In this document: positions 1 through 7,539 of the stretch, one piece after another
Position numbering within the stretch: the first letter of the stretch is position 1
Layout: the number at the start of each line of letters is the position of its first letter
DNA from: Spirochaetia bacterium
GTDB lineage: Bacteria > Spirochaetota > Spirochaetia > Treponematales > Breznakiellaceae
NCBI GenBank assembly: GCA_025997675.1
Contig: BNUX01000078.1
Coordinates: 1-14,187 of the forward strand
Direction of reading: 5' to 3'
DNA: 14,187 bases
The notes under the pieces: generated by a model
Databases searched by the model: none
What the model saw: only the letters and a program-made list of their open reading frames with translations
Told to the model about the DNA's origin: nothing
Made by a program: the position numbers and the translations under genes

Positions 1-57
1 TTAGAAGAACGAGGGAGGCACAACGACCCAGTTGAAGACAAAAGACTCTGTATTCCC
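1..57 (-). pseudogene. Possible C-terminal remnant of an upstream gene
   Basis: Read on the minus strand, the first bases of the window end in a TAA at 3-1, preceded by an open frame that translates as GNTESFVFNWVVVPPSFF. This alternating hydrophobic/aromatic C-terminus would suit a secreted or outer-membrane beta protein, but that is only an impression. The frame runs back through the 20-base G run (55-74 on this strand) and meets a TAA at 90-88 with no usable start codon, so no intact gene is present here. It could be the tail of a gene cut off by rearrangement or by slippage in the G run, or a chance open stretch. The plus strand is also open here (1-243), which weakens the case. Confidence 0.25.
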
Positions 58-74
58 CCCCCCCCCCCCCCCCC
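55..74. repeat. Homopolymeric C tract (C20)
   Basis: Twenty consecutive C residues on the plus strand. The run ends 22 bases before a TATAAT box and about 155 bases before the lipoprotein start codon. Runs of this length are highly prone to slippage. In Treponema pallidum, poly-G tracts upstream of some tpr genes are known to change in length and alter transcription. A similar role here is an inference. The length may also be unreliable, because such runs are hard to sequence and assemble. Confidence 0.95.
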
Positions 75-96
75 TAATCCGCTTAGGTTACTAGGA

Positions 97-102
97 TATA
101 AT
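97..102 (+). promoter_or_regulatory. Candidate -10 box for the lipoprotein gene
   Basis: A perfect TATAAT lies 127 bases before the ATG at 230. No convincing -35 hexamer sits 16-18 bases upstream. That position (about 73-80) is the edge of the C20 tract plus TAATCC. Transcription would then begin near 109 and give a leader of roughly 120 bases. Confidence 0.45.
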
Positions 103-124
103 TCTCTTATAACGGGTTCAATGG

Positions 125-193
125 AGCCCCGCCGTATAACTCATGCCCACCCAGGCTATCGGACGTTGTTCGATACGAGTATACGACGGGGCT
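125..193 (+). promoter_or_regulatory. Long hairpin in the leader of the lipoprotein gene
   Basis: Arm 125-138 (AGCCCCGCCGTATA) pairs with 180-193 (TATACGACGGGGCT) with a single mismatch. With one bulged base the stem continues as ACTC (139-142) with GAGT (177-180). A second stem sits inside it, TATCG (157-161) with CGATA (171-175). There is no T run after it, so it is not an intrinsic terminator. It could be a leader structure that affects stability or translation, or a palindromic protein site. Confidence 0.55.
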
Positions 194-202
194 TCTCTTT
201 TA

Positions 203-225
203 TATTCCATTCTAAGGAGGGAATA
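203..225 (+). promoter_or_regulatory. Small hairpin presenting the ribosome binding site
   Basis: TATTCC (203-208) can pair with GGAATA (220-225). The 11-base loop, together with the first base of the 3' arm, carries the Shine-Dalgarno sequence AAGGAGG (214-220), nine bases before the ATG at 230. The strong SD fixes the start at 230 rather than the upstream in-frame ATG at 143. The stem is short and AU-rich, so any effect on translation is speculative. Confidence 0.4.
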
Positions 226-229
226 CAAG

Positions 230-1207
230 ATGAAGAAATATAGTTTTTTACTGACAGCCGCCCTGGCTCTCTTGCTGGGCGGGGCATTGGCCCTAACCGG
301 GTGCGATATTGGCGGTGGTAGTGGCGACGACACCACCGGCCCTACCACCCCTACGGTACCCACCGTCACCACCACCGAGGACACCGAGGACACCGAGGAC
401 ACCGAGGACACCGAGCCCACTGAGGCGGAAATAATGAACGCAGCCGATTTCGGTGCAGACGCGGTTATCGAGACGCTCACTATCAGCAACTCAACCCAGT
501 TTGGGGACGCCAAAACCGCCATAGAAGGAACCGGCGGCAACTATGTGCTCAATATCACCGGTACGGTAGATGTTGCGGACGTATCCATAACCCCGAAGGC
601 GAGCGCCGTCGTTTCCCTGCGGGGCGGCGGTACCCTCCATCGGTCAGCGGGTACTTTGAGCGGTTTATTCGAGCTTTCTGAGGCAAACAGCACGCTTATA
701 CTGCGGGATGCGGTGCTTCAAGGGCACGACGGCAACGATACCTCGCTGGTGGGCGTGGGCGAGAGCACGGCGGAGTTTGTTATGCACGGCGGGACTATCA
801 CCGGCAATACATCCGGCGGCGGCGGCGGGGTGTATGTCTACGAGGGCACTTTCACCATGAAGGATGGAACGATCAGCGGAAATACCGCTGGCATAGGCGG
901 TGGCGGGGTGTATGTCGACTATAACGGCACGTTCGACATGAAGGGCGGGACCATCAGCGGCAATAGCGGCGAGAAAGGCGGCGGGGTGTTTGTCGACGAC
1001 GAATACGGCGGTGTTTTCACCAAGACCGGCGGAACCATCAACGGCGGCGGCACCGGCGTGGCCCCCGACAATACCGCCACCGACGGCGATACCAATGGTC
1101 ATGCGGTGTTTGTTAACACCGCCACCACCGACCTATACCGCGACACCGACGCCGGAACGGGGGTAGGCCTGGATAGCGATGGCACCGGCGGTAACTGGGA
1201 GTCATAG
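230..1207 (+). CDS. Lipoprotein with parallel beta-helix-type repeats
   Basis: This 325-residue protein has a lipoprotein signal peptide: KK, a hydrophobic stretch, then lipobox LTGC with Cys25. It should be exported and lipid-anchored in the envelope. A low-complexity Thr/Pro/Glu/Asp linker follows (about 33-66), including TED repeats. From about residue 185 to 275 there are several copies of a roughly 26-residue unit of the form GGTISGN...GGGVYV, as in right-handed parallel beta-helix repeat proteins. These repeats indicate an extended surface fold, and no catalytic residues can be named. The start at 230 is chosen for its AAGGAGG and the signal peptide; a longer frame from 143 lacks both. 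The gene stands alone, convergent with the minus-strand block, and has its own terminator. The C20 tract and structured leader upstream suggest variable expression. Function unknown; a surface adhesin or polymer-binding role is possible. Confidence 0.85.
   Translation: MKKYSFLLTAALALLLGGALALTGCDIGGGSGDDTTGPTTPTVPTVTTTEDTEDTEDTEDTEPTEAEIMNAADFGADAVIETLTISNSTQFGDAKTAIEGTGGNYVLNITGTVDVADVSITPKASAVVSLRGGGTLHRSAGTLSGLFELSEANSTLILRDAVLQGHDGNDTSLVGVGESTAEFVMHGGTITGNTSGGGGGVYVYEGTFTMKDGTISGNTAGIGGGGVYVDYNGTFDMKGGTISGNSGEKGGGVFVDDEYGGVFTKTGGTINGGGTGVAPDNTATDGDTNGHAVFVNTATTDLYRDTDAGTGVGLDSDGTGGNWES
374..415 (+). repeat. 9-bp tandem repeat (ACCGAGGAC) x 4.7
   Basis: Four full copies and one partial copy of a 9-base unit with no mismatches encode TED repeats in the linker just after the lipoprotein signal peptide. 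Because the unit is a multiple of three, gain or loss of copies would change linker length without breaking the frame. Confidence 0.9.
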
Positions 1208-1224
1208 GGAGGAAGGATAGCCTA

Positions 1225-1259
1225 GCCGGAACGGGAACAAAGCCCGTTCCGGCTTTTTT
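1225..1259 (+). terminator. Rho-independent terminator of the lipoprotein gene
   Basis: The 11-bp perfect stem GCCGGAACGGG (1225-1235) / CCCGTTCCGGC (1243-1253) has a 7-base loop and is followed by six T residues (1254-1259), starting 17 bases after the stop codon. It serves the plus-strand gene. There is no matching T run on the other side for the convergent minus-strand gene. Confidence 0.92.
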
Positions 1260-1329
1260 GTGCGGGGGGCGTGAAAAGTCCGCTAAATAACAATATAAGC
1301 AGCGGCGCCTTAGTTCACCTGCGGATTTA

Positions 1330-2565
1330 TTAATCCGAAACCACCAATTCCAGCACCCTATGCCGCAGCGCCTTGGTAACCCGGATATTGAGGTTCCTGA
1401 AGCTGAAAACATCCCCTTCCCGGGGGACCCCTCCCCGGGTCTCGATGGCCCAGCTGCCCACGGTGGTGGCATTTGTTTTGTCATCGTTTTCGATGCCGTA
1501 GAGGTCCAGCACGTCTTTCAGGGCAGTGTTTCCCAAAACGCGGTAGGCGCCGGGCTCTAATGGGGTGATTGCCTCCACCACATGGTCGTGTTCATCCCAA
1601 ATTTCCCCCACCAATTCCTCCAAAATGTCCTCGATAGTGACAATACCCACGGTACCGCCGTATTCGTCCACCAAAACCGCCATGTGGGACTTTTTTTCCT
1701 GGAGTTTGTTCAGGAGCCGGGAGATTTTGATGGACTTGGTGACGAAAACCACGGGTTTCAGCACTTCTTCCAGGGCTTTTCCCTGTTTGAGTACCCCATA
1801 ATGGAAGTCTTTTTGCAAAAGGACCCCGGCAATATGGTCGATGGTCTCCCGAAAGACCGGCAGGCGGGAAAAGCCGGTCTCATAAAATTTCCGCTCAATA
1901 CGTTCCGGGGTTTCGGTAATATCGACGGCCGCCATATCCACCCGGGGGGTAACGATTTCCGCAGCGGTAAGGTCGTCAAACTCGATGGTGCGGCGGATCA
2001 TGTTCTCTTCCCGGGCATTGATGCCGCCCTCCACCCGGACCTCCTCCACAAAGGTCAGGAGTTCCTCCTCGGTGACCGAGCGGTCCCCCGTAACCCGGAA
2101 GAGTTTGACGATAAAGCCCTTCCACAGGGTGAAGAGCCGGTTCAGGGGCAGAAATAGCCAAACAAAAAACCGCAAAATAGGGGCGGAGAACATGGCGAAA
2201 CCCTCGGGGGCCTCCTTGGCCATGGTTTTGGGGGAGATTTCGCCGAAGAGGAGCACCAGGACGGTGATGACCAGGGTGGCTATAGACACCCCGGCGTTGC
2301 CGAAGATACCCACAAAGAGGACCGTGCCCAGGGCGGAGGCGGTAATATTGACAATATTGTTCCCGATCAGGACCGTGGAGAGGAGTTTATCGTAATTTTC
2401 CGCTAATTTCAGGGCAAGGGCTGCCCGTTTATTCCCGCTGTTGGCCAGGTTTTTCAGTTTTATGCGGTTCAGGGAGGAAAAAGCGGTCTCCGCAGCGGAA
2501 AAAAAGGCCGAACAGAGGAGCAGGGCCAACAAGGCCAGGATAATCCCGATACGGTCACTTTCCAT
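1330..2565 (-). CDS. CNNM/DUF21-CBS domain membrane protein (hemolysin C/CorC family)
   Basis: This 411-residue protein has the standard order of the family. An N-terminal transmembrane DUF21/CNNM domain (about 1-160) contains SAAETAFSSLN, GNNIVN and LLFGEISPK. A CBS pair follows (about 205-325), with TPRVDM, GFSRLPVF and VLVDEYGGTVGIVTIEDILEELVGE. A C-terminal CorC_HlyC domain ends the protein (about 338-408). Members are inner-membrane proteins linked to Mg2+/Co2+ handling. The 'hemolysin' label is historical. The start at 2565 gives the usual N-terminus and overlaps the stop of the upstream carboxypeptidase by 11 bases (ATGGAAAGTGA), so translation may be coupled. An in-frame ATG at 2607 adds 14 residues and cannot be excluded, since neither start has a strong SD. 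Last gene of the minus-strand block; no clear terminator follows. Confidence 0.9.
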   Translation of the reverse strand: MESDRIGIILALLALLLCSAFFSAAETAFSSLNRIKLKNLANSGNKRAALALKLAENYDKLLSTVLIGNNIVNITASALGTVLFVGIFGNAGVSIATLVITVLVLLFGEISPKTMAKEAPEGFAMFSAPILRFFVWLFLPLNRLFTLWKGFIVKLFRVTGDRSVTEEELLTFVEEVRVEGGINAREENMIRRTIEFDDLTAAEIVTPRVDMAAVDITETPERIERKFYETGFSRLPVFRETIDHIAGVLLQKDFHYGVLKQGKALEEVLKPVVFVTKSIKISRLLNKLQEKKSHMAVLVDEYGGTVGIVTIEDILEELVGEIWDEHDHVVEAITPLEPGAYRVLGNTALKDVLDLYGIENDDKTNATTVGSWAIETRGGVPREGDVFSFRNLNIRVTKALRHRVLELVVSD

Positions 2566-3788
2566 TTGGCTTTGCAAAGACCTTTCGGAAAAATAAGCCC
2601 AGGGCATCCCAGCCCCGCTTGAATATATTCCCCTGCGCCGCTTCCCCGGCGGTGATCAGGGGGATGCGGCGGAGTTCCCCCCTATCGTCGCTTAAAATGA
2701 GGACACCCACCACGCTGCCTGCGGGAAGGGGGGCGATGAGGGGCTCCTCCAGCGCCGCTTCCCATTTGAAGTTTTCACCCCGATCAACGAAGGTGGTGAA
2801 GGGCAGCGGATCGGCGGGAACGGCTTGCACCCACTTGAGGGCGCCCTTCCACAGCCTGGCCGGGGGTATCTCCGGTTCCGGCGGGCGCAGGGTCTTAAAG
2901 TGCTTGAAACCCCAACTAAGGAGATTGCTCCCATCGACGTCCCGGATACGGTCACCCCCCCAGGAAGCGGGGGCGCCCAGGATCACCGCGATAAGCCGGG
3001 TTTCCTGCCGGAGGGCGGTAAGGGCGATATTGTAGCCCGCCTCGTCGATATACCCGGTTTTCAGGCCGTCCACCCCTTCAAAACTGGTGAGCAGGGAATT
3101 ATGGTTGCGTTGCCGCCAGAAACGTACATCCCTCCGGAGTTCCGGCGCAACATTATCCGGGCGGGGATAGATCAATTCCATGACCGAATGAAACTCCCGG
3201 AGATTGTCCGGGTGGCGGGTGATATATTCCCGGCAGAAAGCGGCGAACTCCAAGGCGGTGGTCATATTATTTTCGTCGATCCCCGTGGGCTCCGTAAACC
3301 GGGTTTCCTGCAAGCCCAGCTGTCGGGCTTCGGCGTTCATGCGGTCCACAAAATCCTGCACCCTGGGGCTGAACCGCAGGGCTACCGCTACGGCGGCATC
3401 GTTGCCTGATGGTATGGCCAAGCCTAAAAGCAGTTCCCGGAGGCTGACAATCTGCCCTTCCGCTAAATGCATCAGGCTTGACCGGGGGGGGCTGATTAAT
3501 AGCCCAGCTTTCCGGGGGAAGCTCCACGATTTCGTCCAGGGAGGCCCGGCCCGCGTCAATCTCCTGCATAACCAGATGGATGGTCATAAGTTTTGTCAGA
3601 GAGGCAGGGGGGATGGGGGTAGTGCCGTTTTTCGCGTACAGCACGGTCCCGGTGGCGGCGTCCATGAGCACCGCCGCTTGGGAGCTGATGTCCGGCGCAT
3701 CATCGGAAGGCGCCGCAGGTTCCTGAGCGAAGAGGGTGGGGATGGCGAGGTATAACAGTAGTACTACTGCGGGGAATTGTTTCATCAT
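2555..3788 (-). pseudogene. D-alanyl-D-alanine carboxypeptidase (PBP5-type, peptidase S11), frameshifted
   Basis: The penicillin-binding carboxypeptidase is split over two frames. The first part (3788 to about 3490) has a signal peptide and the SxxK motif SLTK (63-66). The second (about 3485 to 2555) has SGN (127-129) and KTG (243-245), followed by a C-terminal beta domain and a likely amphipathic anchor. The break is at eight consecutive C residues on the coding strand (3491-3484). With seven, the text reads ESWAINQPP-RSSLMHLAEGQ and gives a continuous 410-residue protein of normal size with all three motifs in order. The enzyme trims the terminal D-Ala of peptidoglycan stem peptides in the periplasm. 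It starts 5 bases after asnS, at ATG 3788 or 3785. The extra C may be a true mutation, a slippage switch or a sequencing error. Because nothing else is decayed, a recent change or an error is most likely. Confidence 0.85.
3484..3491. repeat. Eight-base G/C run at the frameshift site
   Basis: Eight G on the plus strand (eight C on the coding strand), exactly where the carboxypeptidase changes frame. Removing one base restores the frame. It is a plausible slippage site and also a common type of sequencing error. Confidence 0.9.
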
Positions 3789-3793
3789 CTTGC

Positions 3794-5209
3794 CTAGAAT
3801 TCCGCCTGGCCCACGGCCCGGGGGTAGGGGATCACGTCCCGAATATTGGCCATGCCGGTGACGTATTGGACGAGCCGCTCAAAGCCCATACCGAAACCCG
3901 AGTGGGGGGCCGTACCGTAGCGGCGGAGGTCCAGGTACCAGCCGTAGCTTGATGCATCCAGCCCCAGTTCCCGCAGCCGCCGTTCCAGCCGCGCCAGATT
4001 ATCCTCCCGTTCCGACCCGCCGATGATCTCCCCCAACCGGGGGACCAGCACGTCCATGGCCCGCACCGTTTTATCATCATCGTTCATCTTCATATAGAAG
4101 GCCTTGATTTCCTTTGGGTAGTCCGTAAGGATCACCGGGCCTTTGATAAGCTTTTCGGTAAGGAACCGTTCGTGTTCGCTCTGGAGGTCGCAGCCCCAGT
4201 AGGGCTTGAACTCAAAGCCCACCGCGGCTTTTTCCAGTTCCGCCACCGCATCGGTATAGGTCATGTGGACGAACTTTGAATCGATCACCGATTTGAGGGT
4301 GTCGATGATACCCTTCTCCACATGGGCGTCGAAGAACGCGAGGTCCGCCGCGCAGTCTCTTAGGGCAACGTTGAAGAGGTACTTGAGGAAGTCCTCCGCT
4401 AAGGCCATGTTGTCTTCCAGGTGGGCAAAGGCGGCTTCGGGCTCTATCATCCAGAACTCCGCCAGGTGCCGGGTGGTGTTCGAGTTTTCCGCCCGGAAAG
4501 TGGGGCCAAAGGTATAGACCCGGGTAAGGGCCAGGGCGTAGGTTTCCGCCTCAAGCTGCCCCGAAACGGTGAGGAAGGCCCGCTTACCGAAGAAGTCCCG
4601 GGAATAGTCCGGCGCCTTGCCGGATGCGGCCAGGGCTGCAAGGTCCAGGGTGGTGACCTGGAACATGGCCCCCGCGCCCTCAGCGTCGTTGGCGGTGATA
4701 AGGGGGGTAGTGAGATACTGGAAGCCCCGTTCCTGGAAGAACTGGTGTACCGCAAAGCCCAGGCGGCTCCGCACCCGGGCCACTGCGCCGAAGGTATTGG
4801 TCCGGGGGCGGAGGTGGGCTATTTCCCGGAGGAATTCCAGGGAGTGCCGCTTCTTCTGGAGCGGGTAGGCAGGTATGTCCCCGGTAGTTTCCGCCGGCGC
4901 ATCCCCAATGATCCGCAGCGCCGAGGCGGCCACTTCCACTTTCTGCCCCGATGCGGGGGAGGGGACCAGGGCGCCCCGTATTTCCACGGAAGACCCGGTG
5001 GACACCGCCGCCAGGGCCGCTAAGAGGGCGTCCACCAGGGTGTTGCCGCGGTCAAAGGTACACTGGATGCCGTTAAAGCCGGACCCGTCGTTTACTTCGA
5101 TAAAGACCAGGTTTTTTGTTTCCCGTTTTGTCCGTACCCAGCCCCGAACCGTCACGTCCTGGGAAGTTGGCGGCAGGGCTAAAATTTCTTTGATGAGAAG
5201 GTTTGTCAT
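3794..5209 (-). CDS. asnS: Asparaginyl-tRNA synthetase
   Basis: This 471-residue class II synthetase of the AspRS/AsnRS subgroup attaches asparagine to tRNA-Asn in the cytoplasm. The N-terminal OB-fold anticodon-binding domain (about 17-105) begins [25 protein letters not shown], broken here only by its normal length. The catalytic domain shows motif 2 as [16 protein letters not shown] (238-253) and motif 3 as GFGMGFERL (438-446), near the C-terminus. Long class members of about 460-470 residues are typical. The start at 5209 gives a standard N-terminus; the open frame extends upstream to 5458, but only through pfp coding sequence. The ATG is 5 bases after the pfp stop, so the two are almost certainly co-transcribed. 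The SD is weak (GGAG about 14 bases away), which fits coupling to pfp translation. Confidence 0.96.
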   Translation of the reverse strand: MTNLLIKEILALPPTSQDVTVRGWVRTKRETKNLVFIEVNDGSGFNGIQCTFDRGNTLVDALLAALAAVSTGSSVEIRGALVPSPASGQKVEVAASALRIIGDAPAETTGDIPAYPLQKKRHSLEFLREIAHLRPRTNTFGAVARVRSRLGFAVHQFFQERGFQYLTTPLITANDAEGAGAMFQVTTLDLAALAASGKAPDYSRDFFGKRAFLTVSGQLEAETYALALTRVYTFGPTFRAENSNTTRHLAEFWMIEPEAAFAHLEDNMALAEDFLKYLFNVALRDCAADLAFFDAHVEKGIIDTLKSVIDSKFVHMTYTDAVAELEKAAVGFEFKPYWGCDLQSEHERFLTEKLIKGPVILTDYPKEIKAFYMKMNDDDKTVRAMDVLVPRLGEIIGGSEREDNLARLERRLRELGLDASSYGWYLDLRRYGTAPHSGFGMGFERLVQYVTGMANIRDVIPYPRAVGQAEF

Positions 5210-5214
5210 AGATC

Positions 5215-6870
5215 TTAACTTTTCTCCAGCTTCAAGGTAATAGTCGGCTGATCGCAAATCTCCGCCGGACCGTAGTACTGAATCGCGCCGGGGTAGACAA
5301 AGCTGGTCGTAACCGCCCAGGTTTCCCGTTCCGCAGCAAAGGTCTTGAAGGGCTTGCCCTCCAGCTCCACCAGGGCTTTTTTGATAACCGGTTTGTCGGA
5401 ACCGTGGCGGTGTTCCATGTTCATCATCATGGTCAGGGGGACCCCGCCTGCTACCCACCGGTCCGCCGGGGCGGTCAGGTTCTTTACGCTGGACAGGTAG
5501 CCCGTAAGGCCCGAGGCGATAAGTACGAATGCGCTGAACCCCAGGCTGTAACAGTAGTCGGCGTCGAAGTTGGAGGGGAAGGCGCAGCGGCCTTCGTAGC
5601 CGAAGAAGTGGCCCAGGGCGCTGAAGCTGCCCTTGTAGGTTCCCGCTTTTTTAAGGTCCTTCAATTTGCCTGCCGTCATGCCCATGAGCAGTTTTTCTGT
5701 TTCGATACGGGATACCTGGACATTACCGTGGGGGTCACGGTCCATCAGGAGTTCCTTGGCGATCTCCGCAGGGAGGCTGGTGAACAGGTAGGCTGAGGGG
5801 TCTGAAAGCTGGGTGACCAGCCAGTCGGTCTGGGCGTGGAAGTTTTCCAGTTCGGCAAATTCCGTTTCCTTATCCGCCATAACATCGTTCAGTTCCTCGA
5901 TAAGCTTCTTCATCTCCGGGATAAACTCCACCAGCCCTTCAGGGATAAGCACCACCCCGAAGTTTTCCTTGTTGTCCGCCCGCTTCACCACGGCGTCGCA
6001 GATCTGATCCACCACCTGACCCAGGGAAAGTTTCCTGGCCTCCACCTCTTCGGAGATGAAGCAGATGTTGGGCTGGGTTTGGAGGGCGCACTCCAGGGTG
6101 ATGTGGCTGGCGGAACGGCCCATGAGCTTGATAAAGTGCCAGTATTTCTTAGCGCTGTTGGCGTCCCGTTCGATGTTGCCGATAAGTTCGCTGTAGGTCT
6201 TTACCGCCGTGTCGAAGCCGAAGGAGATTTCGATGTGCTCATTTTTCAGATCCCCGTCTATGGTTTTGGGGCAGCCGATAACCTGTATCTTTGAACCCTT
6301 GGAGAGGAAGTACTCCGCCAGGAGCGCAGCGTTAGTATTGGAGTCGTCCCCGCCGATGATCACCACTGCGTCAAGGCCCAGCTTAGTAGCGTTTTCCAGG
6401 GAGGCGGCAAACTGTTCCGGGGTTTCTATTTTGGTCCGGCCGGAGCCTATCATGTCAAAGCCGCCGGTATTGCGGTAGGCGTCCATCATGGCGGCGGTAA
6501 TTTCCACACTTTTGTTGTCGATGAGGCCGCTGGGCCCCCCCTTTAAACCGATGAGCTTTGAATCAGGGTTACCCTTCTTAAGACCGTCGTAGAGGCCGGC
6601 TATCACATTGTGACCCCCCGGCGCCTGACCGCCTGAGAGGATCACGGCTACGGAAAGTTTGCGGCCTATTGCCGCATTTTTCCCCGGCGCAAAGGTGGCA
6701 AGGGGTTTACCGTAGGTTTCCTTAAAAAGGGCTTTCAGCGCGGCCTGATCCGCTATGGATTCGGTGGGCTTGCCCAGTTGAACTGCTATATCGGTAACCG
6801 CCCCGGATAAAATACGGGGAAGTTTTGGTTTGTAGGTGTAACGGACTTTTTGCAGGGCCGATAATTCCAT
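5215..6870 (-). CDS. pfp: Pyrophosphate-fructose-6-phosphate 1-phosphotransferase (long form)
   Basis: This 551-residue phosphofructokinase phosphorylates fructose 6-phosphate reversibly with pyrophosphate instead of ATP, in glycolysis and gluconeogenesis. Motifs seen are [13 protein letters not shown] (77-89), GGDDS (173-177), PKTIDGDL (201-208) and MGRSASH (250-256). The Asp in GGDDS and the Lys in PKTIDGD are the known marks of pyrophosphate specificity; ATP enzymes have GGDGS and PGTIDND. The length fits the long clade that includes plant beta-subunit-like and spirochaete enzymes. ATG 6870 is preceded by AAGGAG with a 6-base spacing. A promoter lies immediately upstream (6911-6940), so this gene probably starts its own transcript and leads asnS, the carboxypeptidase and the CNNM gene. 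Confidence 0.96.
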   Translation of the reverse strand: MELSALQKVRYTYKPKLPRILSGAVTDIAVQLGKPTESIADQAALKALFKETYGKPLATFAPGKNAAIGRKLSVAVILSGGQAPGGHNVIAGLYDGLKKGNPDSKLIGLKGGPSGLIDNKSVEITAAMMDAYRNTGGFDMIGSGRTKIETPEQFAASLENATKLGLDAVVIIGGDDSNTNAALLAEYFLSKGSKIQVIGCPKTIDGDLKNEHIEISFGFDTAVKTYSELIGNIERDANSAKKYWHFIKLMGRSASHITLECALQTQPNICFISEEVEARKLSLGQVVDQICDAVVKRADNKENFGVVLIPEGLVEFIPEMKKLIEELNDVMADKETEFAELENFHAQTDWLVTQLSDPSAYLFTSLPAEIAKELLMDRDPHGNVQVSRIETEKLLMGMTAGKLKDLKKAGTYKGSFSALGHFFGYEGRCAFPSNFDADYCYSLGFSAFVLIASGLTGYLSSVKNLTAPADRWVAGGVPLTMMMNMEHRHGSDKPVIKKALVELEGKPFKTFAAERETWAVTTSFVYPGAIQYYGPAEICDQPTITLKLEKS

Positions 6871-6900
6871 TGTATACTCCTTGGGAAAGGGAAATGTTGT

Positions 6901-6913
6901 AATAACCGTTATT
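6901..6913. promoter_or_regulatory. Palindrome at the pfp transcription start (possible operator)
   Basis: AATAAC-C-GTTATT is a perfect inverted repeat with a one-base centre. It overlaps the -10 box and the expected transcription start of pfp. The position suits a repressor site, but no regulator can be named and the AT-rich palindrome could arise by chance. Confidence 0.35.
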
Positions 6914-6940
6914 ATACCGGGAAACCGGGGGGATGATCAA
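6911..6940 (-). promoter_or_regulatory. Sigma-70-type promoter for pfp
   Basis: On the minus strand, TTGATC (6940-6935) and a perfect TATAAT (6916-6911) are separated by 18 bases. The distance from the -10 to the pfp ATG is 40 bases. The -35 box overlaps the last codons of the upstream Uma2 gene. Confidence 0.7.
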
Positions 6941-7503
6941 GGTTTGGGGAAAACTTCACTCAGGTCGATGACGCAGCCGGGGAGGACGTGGATGGCAATC
7001 GTACCGGTTTCGTCGTAGGTGGCGGTGGTATAGACGCCGTTGACCAGGAGGTGGACGTGGACCAGGCGGCGCTCGCCGTCAACGATCCAGTATTCCCGCA
7101 CCCCTATCCGCTGGTAGAGATTAAACTTGACCAGCAAATCCGTGCGGGCGGTTGAAGGAGATAAGATCTCGATGACAAGGTCCGGTGCCCCGTAGCAACC
7201 CCGATCGCTTATCTTGGACTCGTCGCAGATAACGATGATGTCCGGTTCCACATGGGTTGTATCGCTATTATCCTCTTTTGGGTATGGCCTGACACCGAAG
7301 GGGGCGTCGAAGGCTTGACAGGGTTTCCCCCGGAGGAAGCTCAGAATTGGGAAGTAGATCTCTCGCTTGATAATCTCATGCCGGGTAGACGGGTCGGCCA
7401 TCTGGTAGAACTCCCCGTCGATGATCTCTGCCCGCACATCGTCGGCCCACTCCCGGACATCGGCATAGGTATACGACGATTCTTCTTTCTCTACTGCTGT
7501 CAT
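6937..7503 (-). CDS. Uma2 family protein (DUF820, PD-(D/E)XK nuclease-like)
   Basis: The 188-residue protein has the Uma2 fold pattern: an N-terminal helix region with AEIIDGEFYQMADPSTRHE (25-43), then EPDIIVICD (86-94), then PDLVIEILSPST (107-118), with Lys126, and YWIVDGERR (138-146). The acidic residues and lysine match the PD-(D/E)XK-like core expected for the family. The actual cellular role of these proteins is poorly known, and nuclease activity is not proven by sequence. ATG 7503 has GGGAG 8 bases upstream. It lies 36 bases after pyrH and 66 before pfp, an accessory gene among housekeeping genes. Uma2 genes are often present in many copies per genome, which would explain an insertion here. 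Confidence 0.88.
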   Translation of the reverse strand: MTAVEKEESSYTYADVREWADDVRAEIIDGEFYQMADPSTRHEIIKREIYFPILSFLRGKPCQAFDAPFGVRPYPKEDNSDTTHVEPDIIVICDESKISDRGCYGAPDLVIEILSPSTARTDLLVKFNLYQRIGVREYWIVDGERRLVHVHLLVNGVYTTATYDETGTIAIHVLPGCVIDLSEVFPKP

Positions 7504-7539
7504 GATTCGTTCTCCCTTACCCCACTATACCGCAAACTC

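Noticed and set aside
118..540. 140-codon open frame on the minus strand antisense to the lipoprotein gene
   Set aside because: The Ser/Val-rich text is the complement of the TED/Thr repeats, with no domain.
1322..1337. CGGATT/AATCCG hairpin at the stop of the CNNM gene as a terminator
   Set aside because: It is short, overlaps the stop codon and has no T run on the minus strand.
5210..5458. In-frame N-terminal extension of asnS to 5458
   Set aside because: It overlaps the end of pfp coding sequence in another frame and does not look like AsnRS.
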